From an uncultured Clostridia bacterium (GTDB lineage Bacteria; Bacillota_A; Clostridia; TANB77; CAG-508), in the NCBI GenBank assembly GCA_949747745.1, contig CATKFT010000300.1:1-7055 (forward strand): a stretch of DNA of 7,055 bases, written 5' to 3'. Positions 1 to 6,357 of the stretch are shown here, piece after piece. The notes under the pieces were generated by a model, which did no database searches, had not been told where the DNA came from, and was given only the letters and a program-made list of their open reading frames with translations. Every line of letters starts with the position of its first letter. Within the stretch, counting starts at the first letter, position 1. The position numbers and the translations under genes are program-made.

Positions 1-287
1 GCTAATTCTTCTTTAGTCATAGGTATTTTGCTATTTTTATCTTTAAATACTAAGTTGCCTATATTTTCTATTATTTCTTCTTCTAACTCTTGATAAGCAA
101 TATCTGTTGGTATATTAAAATTTTCCAAGACTTTACTTAATATTTCTTTATCAGTCAGCTCAAATTTGCTTATAATTGTACTTTTTACTAATCTTTTTGT
201 TTCCTCAAATAATGAACATTCATATCCTGATTTCAACTTTTCAATCTTTAAATAATTTCCACTTTTTAATTTGTAATTTTTAGACAT
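1..287 (-). CDS. Hypothetical protein, C-terminus cut by window edge
   Basis: The frame opens at ATG 287-285 and stays open to position 1, giving 95 residues starting MSKNYKLKSGNYLKIEKLK; the stop lies outside the window. The start is supported by an AAGGAAAG Shine-Dalgarno about 6 nt upstream and by packing: the preceding gene's stop codon ends at 289, one base away. The visible protein is soluble, rich in Lys and Glu, and probably mostly helical after residue 25 (for example the Glu-rich stretch around residues 68-74). It has no signal peptide or membrane segment. I do not recognise the family. It is the last visible member of the minus-strand operon, so it is probably co-transcribed with ssb and the two membrane proteins. 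Confidence 0.7.
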   Translation of the reverse strand, partial: MSKNYKLKSGNYLKIEKLKSGYECSLFEETKRLVKSTIISKFELTDKEILSKVLENFNIPTDIAYQELEEEIIENIGNLVFKDKNSKIPMTKEEL

Positions 288-288
288 T

Positions 289-510
289 TTATCTTTCCTT
301 TCTATTTTTTGATATTTCTACTTTATTTATCTTTTCTTTTATAATTGCCAATATCATTGTTATTTCACAAGCAAGCAATATTCCTATAATTGTTCCACTT
401 ATATTTAATATATTTTGTCTAGTAGGATTTATATATGCTGCTACTGTTATTAATACATTTTCTATAAACAATAAACATAAATTTATCATTACTAAATAAT
501 ATTTTTTCAT
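289..510 (-). CDS. Small two-pass membrane protein, unknown function
   Basis: This 73-residue protein has two hydrophobic stretches, roughly residues 4-25 and 36-57, followed by a strongly basic tail (KEKINKVEISKNRKER). It is predicted to be a helical hairpin in the cytoplasmic membrane with the basic tail on the cytoplasmic side. Its ATG overlaps the upstream gene's TGA as ATGA, and its Shine-Dalgarno (GAGGAGG at 520-526, about 10 nt before the ATG) lies inside the last codons of that gene, so the two are probably translationally coupled. I recognise no family. Pairing with another single-pass membrane protein suggests, but does not show, that they work together. Confidence 0.7.
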   Translation of the reverse strand: MKKYYLVMINLCLLFIENVLITVAAYINPTRQNILNISGTIIGILLACEITMILAIIKEKINKVEISKNRKER

Positions 511-896
511 TTTATTAAAACCTCCTCTTTTGGCTCTACTTTGTTTATATTAGGATATTTACTAAAAATCCTACATCTAATTCCCGATATTGATATTTTG
601 TATGCTTTTCCAATTTCTAATGAACTATATATATCTGTACTATTAAATTTCCATATAAAAAATAAATCTGTAATTTCATACGCATTATTCTCAGTATCAA
701 TTATTATGTACTTATCATTATTATCATTGTTTTTCACATATTTATCTTTTACTTCAATTACTAATTCTCTTGAATTTGAGTATTCAAATATATATGATGT
801 TACGGCAAATATACTAACCATTACAATAATGATAGTAATATTAAATACTAAATTTATATTATTATTAATAAAATTTCTTATTCTTATTTTTATCAT
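507..896 (-). CDS. Membrane-anchored small protein with an extracytoplasmic domain, unknown function
   Basis: The product is 129 residues. A short basic N-terminus (MIKIRIRN) precedes one long hydrophobic segment at about residues 13-37, which is a signal anchor. The remaining ~90 residues alternate polar and hydrophobic positions and look beta-rich, with a conserved-looking SKYPN near residue 112. This layout resembles small phage and mobile-element proteins with a signal anchor and a small beta domain, but I cannot name the family. An AGGAG 10 nt upstream of the ATG supports the start. The stop overlaps the next gene's start as ATGA. Between it and ssb lies a 12-bp inverted repeat (921-952). 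Confidence 0.72.
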   Translation of the reverse strand: MIKIRIRNFINNNINLVFNITIIIVMVSIFAVTSYIFEYSNSRELVIEVKDKYVKNNDNNDKYIIIDTENNAYEITDLFFIWKFNSTDIYSSLEIGKAYKISISGIRCRIFSKYPNINKVEPKEEVLIK

Positions 897-920
897 GTTT
901 GAATCATCTCCTATAATACT

Positions 921-961
921 TTAGGAAAGTAGCTTATTATCTACTTTCCTAATTATTTTTT
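921..961 (+). terminator. Perfect 12-bp hairpin with T-tract on the plus strand
   Basis: TTAGGAAAGTAG (921-932) and CTACTTTCCTAA (941-952) are perfect reverse complements around an 8-nt loop, followed on the plus strand by TTATTTTTT (953-961). Read on plus this is a classic intrinsic terminator. Read on minus, the direction of the surrounding genes, the hairpin is preceded by A's and has no U-tract, so it should not terminate strongly there. It may stop antisense transcription entering the operon, or protect the 3' end of ssb mRNA after processing. Confidence 0.6.
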
Positions 962-969
962 ATTGATTA

Positions 970-1383
970 TTAAAATGGTAAATCGTCTGAATTTGTTATT
1001 TCAAAATCCGATGTTTCAGATGTTGCAAAATCCCCAAAAGCATTTGATTCGTTGCTACTGTCCTTTTTGCTATCTGCAAAATATGCCTCTTCTGCAATTA
1101 CCTCAGTTACATAGTGTTTTTGTCCTTGCTCGTCATCCCATGTTCTTGTTTGTAATCTTCCAATAATTCCTACTTGTTGACCTTTTTTAAAATATTTACT
1201 ACAAAATTCTCCTATTTTGCTCCATGCAACTATATTTACAAAATCTGCTTGTCTTTCTTCTCCCTGTTTTACGAATCTTCTATTTACAGCTAAATTAAAA
1301 CTTGCTACTAATGTATTACTACTTTGAGTATATCTTACCTCTGGATCCTTTGTTAATCTCCCCATTAATATTACTTTATTCAT
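970..1383 (-). CDS. ssb: Single-stranded DNA-binding protein (SSB)
   Basis: This is an SSB of the bacterial OB-fold family, which coats single-stranded DNA as a tetramer and recruits replication and repair proteins through its C-terminal tip. The OB domain covers about residues 1-108 and opens with the typical MNKVILMGRLTKDPEVRYT. It is followed by an acidic, Ser/Asn-rich linker and ends in the canonical DDLPF tip, so the protein is complete at ~137 residues, slightly short for the family. An in-frame ATG at 1389 would add Met-Lys. I prefer 1383 because AGGA sits 9 nt before it but only 3 nt before 1389, and because the family usually starts MNK. It lies two genes after an S6 homologue, recalling the chromosomal rpsF-ssb-rpsR order, but no rpsR follows. 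In an accessory operon it probably serves the element's own replication or recombination. Confidence 0.95.
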   Translation of the reverse strand: MNKVILMGRLTKDPEVRYTQSSNTLVASFNLAVNRRFVKQGEERQADFVNIVAWSKIGEFCSKYFKKGQQVGIIGRLQTRTWDDEQGQKHYVTEVIAEEAYFADSKKDSSNESNAFGDFATSETSDFEITNSDDLPF

Positions 1384-1459
1384 TTTCATCTTTCCTTTCT
1401 TTTTTACTTTTTATGCAGATGAAATATTATAGGCTTTAACCTAAAATACCATCATTTTT

Positions 1460-1759
1460 TTACTTTAATTTCATTTCTACTATTTCAATAGAATGTGTTG
1501 TTGACCAACTCCAATCATTGCCTTTTTCTAAAACAACAATATTACTATCTTTAAAAGGGTTATCTTTATCTACATGCACATGCTTTAAAAATTGAACTTG
1601 TTCTCTTTTCATTATTTTGTCTATTACTTCTTTTCCTTTATTTTTAGCATCCTCTTCATTTTTATAAGCACCATATAAATTTGTTACATTTTTTTCTAGT
1701 TCATGCCCTTGTATTACTTCTATTGTTTGTTTTACTATATAAATATTCACTTTAATCAT
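1460..1759 (-). CDS. Small hypothetical protein between the S6 homologue and ssb
   Basis: The frame gives 99 residues from ATG 1759, or 96 from GTG 1750. The ATG form overlaps the S6 stop by 8 nt, but its only Shine-Dalgarno, GGAGG (1760-1764), abuts the ATG with no spacer. The same GGAGG is 9 nt from GTG 1750, which begins MNIYIVKQTIEVI, so GTG may be the true start. The sequence has an N-terminal beta strand (NIYIV), then Y-G-A-Y and a Lys/Glu helix (EEDAKNKGKEVIDKI), and a C-terminal strand (HSIEIVEMKL). This resembles small alpha/beta proteins common in phages and mobile elements, but I cannot assign a family or function. Coupling to the S6 homologue is likely from the overlap. Confidence 0.72.
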   Translation of the reverse strand: MIKVNIYIVKQTIEVIQGHELEKNVTNLYGAYKNEEDAKNKGKEVIDKIMKREQVQFLKHVHVDKDNPFKDSNIVVLEKGNDWSWSTTHSIEIVEMKLK

Positions 1760-2051
1760 CCTCCATTTTTACTATTATGTGTTTGATTACCTCTTCAATT
1801 GTATTTATCTTCATTGATATTTTACCTGTGTCTGCAAAGTCATCAGGAGATTTAAAATTTATCAAATAGTAGTATCCTTTCTTTTCTCCTTTAACTTCAT
1901 AAGCTAATTTTCTTACTCCAAGCTCTTCTTTATGAAAAATATCACAATATTCTGATATAACCATATTATTGATTCTATCTATAACTTCTCTTACTTTATC
2001 AGCATCATCACAATTTTTTATAATAAAAATTGCCTCATATTTTTTACACAT
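1752..2051 (-). CDS. Ribosomal protein S6 (bS6) homologue, accessory copy
   Basis: The 99-residue protein matches bS6 along its length: MCKKYEAIFII at the N-terminus, a central ELGVRKLAYEVKG followed by KGYYYLINF, and a C-terminal VIKHIIVKMEDD, the equivalent of the usual HLIVKLD. bS6 is a ferredoxin-like 30S protein that pairs with bS18. Typical length is 95-100, so it is complete. Start: GGGAGGA lies 9 nt before ATG 2051. Chromosomal rpsF is normally followed by ssb and rpsR. Here an unrelated small gene separates it from ssb, rpsR is absent, and the neighbours are a GATase and unknowns. It may therefore be a paralogue carried by a mobile element, replacing or competing with host S6 or used as an RNA-binding fold. 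That role is inference; the S6 fold assignment is strong. I leave the symbol blank because the rpsF role is not certain. Confidence 0.85.
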   Translation of the reverse strand: MCKKYEAIFIIKNCDDADKVREVIDRINNMVISEYCDIFHKEELGVRKLAYEVKGEKKGYYYLINFKSPDDFADTGKISMKINTIEEVIKHIIVKMEDD

Positions 2052-2071
2052 ATTATTTTTTCCTCCCTTTT

Positions 2072-2557
2072 TTAAGCTACTAATAAATTTTCTAAAAAGT
2101 CTTGCTGCTCATAGTCTGCCTCTTCAATTTCACTATCAAATAAGCAAGATAAAAATTTTATTACATTTTTTCTTGTCCAATTGTAGCAATCAAAAGCTTT
2201 AAGTCTATATTGTAGTGGCAATCCTATAGTCAATTCTAACTTAGAATCACTTTTAGGAAAGTCATACTTACACAAATTTCCTTCTTCTATTGTTTTTAAA
2301 AATACATTTAGCCAGTAATTTAAAAAAATGTCATTTTCCTCTATAGGTTTAGTTTTTTTACCATACAAATATATTTTTCTTGGTAAAATTTTATATTTGC
2401 AATATATAGTAAATTCGTCTTCTTGCAAGCAGTCATCTTTATTAACTCTTACTACGCAAGTATTACTCAAAAACATTGTAGGATATTTAGAAAATCTTTT
2501 ACTGTTACTTAACTTTTTAATTTCTCTTTCATCTTGCACATTATATTTATACTGCAT
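2072..2557 (-). CDS. Hypothetical protein coupled to the GATase gene
   Basis: The product is 161 residues and I do not recognise it. It is soluble, with many aromatic and charged residues. The first ~85 residues look beta-rich (FTIYCKYKILPRKIYLYGKK). The second half appears more helical and ends in an acidic stretch (DSEIEEADYEQQDFLENLL). No signal peptide or membrane segment is seen. It contains five Cys (CVV, DDC, YCK, LCK, FDC, plus SCL near residue 138, six if all are counted) but no C-x2-C pairs, so a zinc finger is not evident. The start is well supported: AAAGGAGGT lies 7 nt before ATG 2557. Its first codons overlap the last 11 nt of the GATase frame, so the two were probably co-translated and may act together. 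Codon use resembles the neighbours. Confidence 0.72.
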   Translation of the reverse strand: MQYKYNVQDEREIKKLSNSKRFSKYPTMFLSNTCVVRVNKDDCLQEDEFTIYCKYKILPRKIYLYGKKTKPIEENDIFLNYWLNVFLKTIEEGNLCKYDFPKSDSKLELTIGLPLQYRLKAFDCYNWTRKNVIKFLSCLFDSEIEEADYEQQDFLENLLVA

Positions 2558-3287
2558 TACAACTACCTCCTTTTCTGTTTAAAGCTTCAATATAACATTG
2601 TCCATATAAATCATCATGATATAAATAATCATCAAAATATCTTGGTGAATAGTATCTTTTTTTATACTTTGTTAGCGTTTTAGGTAATCTTCCATTATAC
2701 CACGTAAAACGTTCTGTTGCTTCATATATGTTGCTTGTAAATTTTGATGGAAAATCTGATGCAAAAACTAATGCTTTTGTTTTATTATTGTTTAGTACTT
2801 TTATACTAACTGTATTATCAGCTACAACAAAAGGATTTCCCTTTAAAAAGCCCATAAAAATACTGCTAAAATTTTTTAGAGCAGCTAAACCTAAATTATA
2901 TTTATCCATTGTTTCTAATATTGCTTCTGTATCAGTTATATCAATTGTTTTACTTAAAAAGTCTACTGAATGTTCTGTTCCATTCATTGCAAGAACAGTA
3001 TCACTTCTTATAAAAGGATGACAGTTTTTATCGCACTTTGTACCGAACTGATGCTAATCTTGTGTGAAATAATGCCCAATCATAATTTGTTTTTCTTAGT
3101 ATTCTTGCTATATCTCGCACATCTAAATTAACACCTTTTTCAAATTTAATTACCTGTTTGTTTTTTAATAATGCAAATCCGATTTCCATGTCCACCTAAT
3201 TGATTCTCTAAATATTTTAAATACTTATCTAAACCATAAATCTTTTCAATCTCTCGTTCTCCTTGCTTATTCATTAGCACAACTCTG
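2547..3287 (-). pseudogene. Class II glutamine amidotransferase, intron-interrupted and read in three frames
   Basis: Joining three frames gives about 245 residues: 3286-3182, 3180-3046 and 3044-2547. The joined protein shows the class II (Ntn-type) GATase hallmarks in order: G-G-H-G-N-G-F-A-L, F-H-T-R-L-A-S-V-G, N-C-H-P-F, M-N-G-T-E and I-T-D-T-E. Such domains hydrolyse glutamine to supply ammonia to a synthetase or amidoligase partner; none is visible here. Two +1 shifts are needed, both at CGG (3181-3179 after AAT; 3045-3043 after GTT); without them translation stops within a few to about a dozen codons. The first readable residues are R-V-V-L-M-N, directly after the group II intron end. 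The family begins Met-Cys, with that Cys as nucleophile, and this part is not found beyond the intron. Residues 20-165 of the last segment could be made alone from ATG 2987, but would lack the active site. It is either a decayed gene or a recoded one; family assignment is firm, status is not. Confidence 0.8.
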
Positions 3288-3336
3288 ATAACGATAGGTA
3301 AGGTCTTGATATTATCTCCACCTTTTCCCCCGTTCC

Positions 3337-3370
3337 ACACCGTACGTGACATTTTCATGTCATACGGCGT
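3337..3370 (-). ncRNA. Group II intron domain V
   Basis: This is exactly 34 nt. ACGCCGTAT pairs with GTACGGTGT over 9 bp, including G-U wobbles. A 2-nt AC bulge follows on the 3' side, then a 5-bp upper helix GACAT/ATGTC closed by a GAAA tetraloop. This is the canonical catalytic hairpin. The triad position reads CGC rather than the commoner AGC, a variant known in group II introns. Confidence 0.93.
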
Positions 3371-3418
3371 TCCATCAAATTTTATATTCATATTTATAAT
3401 ATAAGATTTTAAATTAGA

Positions 3419-5275
3419 TTAAGTCAAAGAAATGATTGGGTTTCCAATCATTTCTCTAAGTACATTTATTTTTTTTATTTTTTCATCGTCAAGTTTCATT
3501 ATATGCATATACTTTGATATAATTTTGCTATTCGTAGCATGAATTAGGATATGTATATTTTTGTGTATTATTATTAAATTGTCATAGTTATCGCTTCCAT
3601 TTTTACTGATTGGTATTTTGTGATGACAACATAGGTCATTTATGTCTAATTTTATACCTGTTATTGCACATTTTCCTTGTTGTTCGGCGTAGAGTGATAT
3701 TCTATTATCCATGTATTCAATGCTTCTATTGGGTAGTTTTTGTTTCATTATTTTAAGTAGGATTTGTGTGTCAAATTTCAAGTTTTTGTGTAATTTTTCC
3801 CTACCTTCTTTCGTATAATTACATACAATGTATTTTTTGGATAGTGGTACTTTAGTTTGTATGTATCCAATAGGACATATTGGTTTTCCCTCTATGTACC
3901 TTATTCTTTTACTTTTTCCATATCTTTCTTGGATGTATGGCGTTAGTGTTCCATTTTCTTTGACTATGTCTGATATTCCTTTTCTTCCTTTCCAGAGTGG
4001 AAGTATGTTATATTCAATTTTGTTGCAGTCTTGGGATATTAGCGTTGCGTACTTATAGTAATTGTGTATCCCCCATACCATAGAATTGTATAAGTTTATT
4101 TCTATACTTCTATTCATATTATTACGTGGTTTTGCTATCTTTTTAATTTGCTCCTTTAGTTTATTTGTTTCTGTTTTGATAGCTTTGTCACACATGTGTG
4201 ATTTAATAACATATGTATTTCCTTTTGGAATGGCTTTTATTTTAAAACCAAGAAACTCTGAGTATGCTCTTTTTAGGTTTACTATTTTAGATTTCTCTTC
4301 ACTAACTTGTAATTTTAGTCTTTCATTGAGCCATTTTTTAGTTGCAATGAATATTTTAGTAGCATCTTTTCTATTTCGACAAAATAGTTTAAAGTCATCA
4401 GCATATCTTACAATATAGACTTCTTTTAAGTTAGTTGTTTTCTTTAATGCTCTGTTTCTATGTCCATGCTGTTTATTTCCACTTTTGGAGATTTTATCTT
4501 TATATTCCTTTGTTGTTTTGATTTCTTCCCATTGGGAAGTTATCCACCAGTCTAATTCATTTAGGACTATGTTTGATAATAGTGGAGATAGTATCCCTCC
4601 TTGTGGAGTTCCTTTACTTGGTTTTATTTTTGATTTATCAGGTAGAATAATTGTGGCTTTTAGCATTTCTTTGATAATACATATTAGTTTTTTATCCCTA
4701 ATTCCTAGCGTCCATAGTTGTTTGATTAGCTTGGAGTGGTTTACATTATCAAAGAATGATTTTATATCAATATCGACTACATAATATAATTTATATTTAT
4801 TTATCATATTGTAGCATTGTGATATTGCATTCTGTGTTGACCTGTTTGTTCTAAAGCCATTACTTCTTTCATGGAAGTGTGCTTCACATATAGGATCTAA
4901 TACTTGTAGTATGCATTGTTGTATTATTCTATCTGTTATTGTTGGTATGCCTAGTGGTCTTGTTTTTCCATTTGGTTTTGGAATATCAACTCTTCTTACT
5001 GCTTTTGGCTTGTACCATTTCATTTTGTTTTGTATTATTTTAATGAATTTTTCGATAGGTAACTTTTCTATGTCTTCAATAGTCTTTCCATCTATCCCAG
5101 CTGTTTTAGAGCCATGATTTTTCTTTATGTTACGGTAAGCAAGTTTAATATTGTCCTCTAGCATAATGATTTCCATAAGATTATAGAAGTTATTATTGTT
5201 TTTGCTATTACTGTATAGATTGTCAAAGATTTCTTGCATATCATAGTATTCATTATGTCTTAATCTCTTTTTCAT
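3419..5275 (-). CDS. ltrA-like: Group II intron-encoded reverse transcriptase/maturase with HNH endonuclease
   Basis: The 618-residue intron-encoded protein promotes intron splicing (maturase) and retrohoming (reverse transcription plus strand cleavage). RT blocks appear in order: RPLGIPTITDRIIQ (106-119), the first catalytic Asp in VVDIDIKSFFDNVNH (166-180), TPQGGILSPLLSN (223-235), and YADD (291-294) with both Asp intact. Domain X (thumb/maturase) fills roughly 370-500. At the C-terminus an HNH domain spans about 536-580: C-A-I-T-G, then C-C-H-H-K-I-P, N-x-D-N-L and a final H-x3-H. All catalytic residues I can check are present and the frame is unbroken, so the protein is probably active. 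Start: GGAGGTGAT lies about 8 nt before ATG 5275, in domain IV of the ribozyme. It has no in-frame CGG codon and its base composition matches its surroundings. Presence of HNH indicates potential for target-primed insertion into double-stranded DNA. Confidence 0.96.
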   Translation of the reverse strand: MKKRLRHNEYYDMQEIFDNLYSNSKNNNNFYNLMEIIMLEDNIKLAYRNIKKNHGSKTAGIDGKTIEDIEKLPIEKFIKIIQNKMKWYKPKAVRRVDIPKPNGKTRPLGIPTITDRIIQQCILQVLDPICEAHFHERSNGFRTNRSTQNAISQCYNMINKYKLYYVVDIDIKSFFDNVNHSKLIKQLWTLGIRDKKLICIIKEMLKATIILPDKSKIKPSKGTPQGGILSPLLSNIVLNELDWWITSQWEEIKTTKEYKDKISKSGNKQHGHRNRALKKTTNLKEVYIVRYADDFKLFCRNRKDATKIFIATKKWLNERLKLQVSEEKSKIVNLKRAYSEFLGFKIKAIPKGNTYVIKSHMCDKAIKTETNKLKEQIKKIAKPRNNMNRSIEINLYNSMVWGIHNYYKYATLISQDCNKIEYNILPLWKGRKGISDIVKENGTLTPYIQERYGKSKRIRYIEGKPICPIGYIQTKVPLSKKYIVCNYTKEGREKLHKNLKFDTQILLKIMKQKLPNRSIEYMDNRISLYAEQQGKCAITGIKLDINDLCCHHKIPISKNGSDNYDNLIIIHKNIHILIHATNSKIISKYMHIMKLDDEKIKKINVLREMIGNPIISLT

Positions 5276-5908
5276 AGACTATCACCTCCGTTGGAGCATG
5301 ATATTTCTTTGTCATACTCGAAGCTATGATTATCTTATATATTTTATTCTTTATAGAATTTGACTTGTGGCTATCCCTCGAATATATTTCTATATTTTCA
5401 TTGGTACTATGCCACTGCTCTCGTAGTAATTAAAGGTGCTTATTGTTCTTCGTCACCACCAACCTCTGCAACAAGTTTATTTGTGTATTACTACTTTCGA
5501 CGTTCCAATATTTCTATCTTTACATGTTCCTATTTAGGTGCTTACTCTGAGCCTGTTAGCTTGATAATGCCTATAACATTATAAGGTATTTCATAAATGC
5601 GATTTTTACTTTACCTCACTAACCTCTAATTAAAGAGAGATACATTTCTATATCTTCCGAGTTTAGACCCGTACATTCGCAAGTTCGTCAGTTTGTTTAA
5701 AACATTCTCACCATGTAGGATTTATAGACCTCCGACCTATCAACTATACCACTTACCTCTAAGTAGCTTTCGTTTCACTCATTTTCAGTTATTGCACTTA
5801 CTCATAGGGGATTACGATAGTTTTCAGCCGACTTTTTCGAGCTCTCTAACATATTTATGGTTGCACATATTTATGCTAGTCGAAGTCTTAAGGTAGGCGT
5901 TTCATAAC
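5276..5908 (-). ncRNA. Group II intron ribozyme, 5' domains I-III and start of IV
   Basis: This 633-nt stretch upstream of the maturase start has no credible gene. It is noticeably richer in G and C than the flanking genes and full of small helices, as expected for the catalytic RNA. Visible elements are a long imperfect helix at about 5887-5830, and a stem-loop ATAATG/CATTAT at 5582-5564 whose 7-nt loop is a plausible exon-binding site. I did not fold domains II and III. The maturase Shine-Dalgarno (GGAGGTGAT) is at its 3' end. Confidence 0.75.
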
Positions 5909-5955
5909 GTTACTTATTCATTCCACCTATCAAAATATTAGTTCTCTCAAAACTG
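5909..5955 (-). other. 5' exon flank of the group II intron
   Basis: These 47 nt lie between the stop of the upstream gene and the inferred intron start. They hold an AGGTGG that could be a Shine-Dalgarno, but the ATG one base after it reads M-N-K-stop, and no Met-Cys start for the GATase is present. The last five bases, GTAAC, are the candidate IBS1. Confidence 0.45.
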
Positions 5956-6333
5956 TTATTTACTATTGTAGTTTTCTTTAATGTATTCATTTATGTCTAC
6001 TGGTTCATTTCCTTTTGTGATTAATGTTATTGCATCATAGACACCTAATTTATACATTATTTTTTCATAAATACTATCCATATTTCTCTCTTCATTTTCA
6101 TATTGCTCTATTGCCGTTATGATTTCTATATTATCTTTGAATTTGTTTTGTATTTGCTCATTTATGCCTTTAAGTATTTTTTTATGTTCATTATATTCAC
6201 TACTGTTTATGATAGTTTTTTGCATTTCCTCTTTTCTTTTTTCAAAGAGTTGTCCAATAAAATCCTTATTTTCATTAATATATAAGTCTTTTTCTAGTTG
6301 CTTTTGTATTTTTTTGATATTTTCATTTTGCAT
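5956..6333 (-). CDS. Hypothetical charged helical protein, first gene of the operon
   Basis: The 125-residue product is highly charged and almost entirely helix-forming. Heptad-like runs at about residues 1-85 (IKKIQKQLEKDLYINENKDF, then KEEMQK and ILKGINEQIQNKF) suggest coiled coil. The C-terminal part contains YEKIMYKLGVYDAITLI, a pattern I associate with small accessory proteins of Bacillota mobile elements, but I cannot name a family. No signal or membrane segment is seen. The start is firm: AAAAGGAGGATAAA precedes ATG 6333. It follows a consensus promoter (6400-6372) with a candidate operator at the transcription start, so it is the promoter-proximal gene of the long minus operon and is probably repressed by the divergent regulator. 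Confidence 0.75.
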   Translation of the reverse strand: MQNENIKKIQKQLEKDLYINENKDFIGQLFEKRKEEMQKTIINSSEYNEHKKILKGINEQIQNKFKDNIEIITAIEQYENEERNMDSIYEKIMYKLGVYDAITLITKGNEPVDINEYIKENYNSK

Positions 6334-6357
6334 TTTATCCTCCTTTTAGAACATACA

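Larger units (their letters stand above)
3288..5908 (-). mobile_element. Group II intron with RT-maturase-HNH ORF
   Basis: About 2.6 kb, on the same strand as the interrupted operon. The 3' end is defined by a textbook domain V (3337-3370) and a domain VI-like segment ending in CCTATCGTTAT; I place the last base at 3288 from the usual A-Y ending. At the 5' end I place G1 at 5908 (GTTATG). This departs from the usual GTGYG, so the boundary is uncertain. Supporting it: a helix formed by GACTT (5887-5883) with AAGTC (5834-5830) plus inner pairs encloses the only GTGC nearby, so that GTGC is not the start. Also, a 6-bp hairpin at 5582-5564 presents GTTAT (5577-5573), which can pair over 5 bp, with one G-U, to exon bases GTAAC (5913-5909) as EBS1-IBS1. 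The ORF sits in domain IV as expected. The element can in principle splice as RNA and retrohome. Confidence 0.85.

Noticed and set aside
541..924. Plus-strand 127-aa hydrophobic frame.
   Set aside because: It is the antisense shadow of the minus-strand membrane protein gene, with no ribosome binding site.
4062..4784. Plus-strand hydrophobic frames within the maturase region.
   Set aside because: They are antisense to an intact reverse transcriptase; apparent membrane segments come from the reverse complement of Lys/Glu-rich codons.
5865..5868. GTGC as a possible intron 5' end.
   Set aside because: It lies inside the loop of a helix formed by flanking sequence (about 5887-5830), so it is internal to domain I.
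5360..5896. Short plus-strand frames upstream of the maturase.
   Set aside because: They lie in the ribozyme RNA region, lack ribosome binding sites and have no protein-like features.
3267..5920. The 10-mer CTTATTCATT occurs in both flanks of the intron (5' exon side and 3' exon side), suggesting a target-site duplication.
   Set aside because: The copies are at different distances from the intron ends, group II introns make no target duplications, and a 10-mer of A/T-rich sequence can recur by chance.
6103..6349. Plus-strand Phe/Leu-rich frames.
   Set aside because: They are shadows of the charged 125-aa minus-strand gene.
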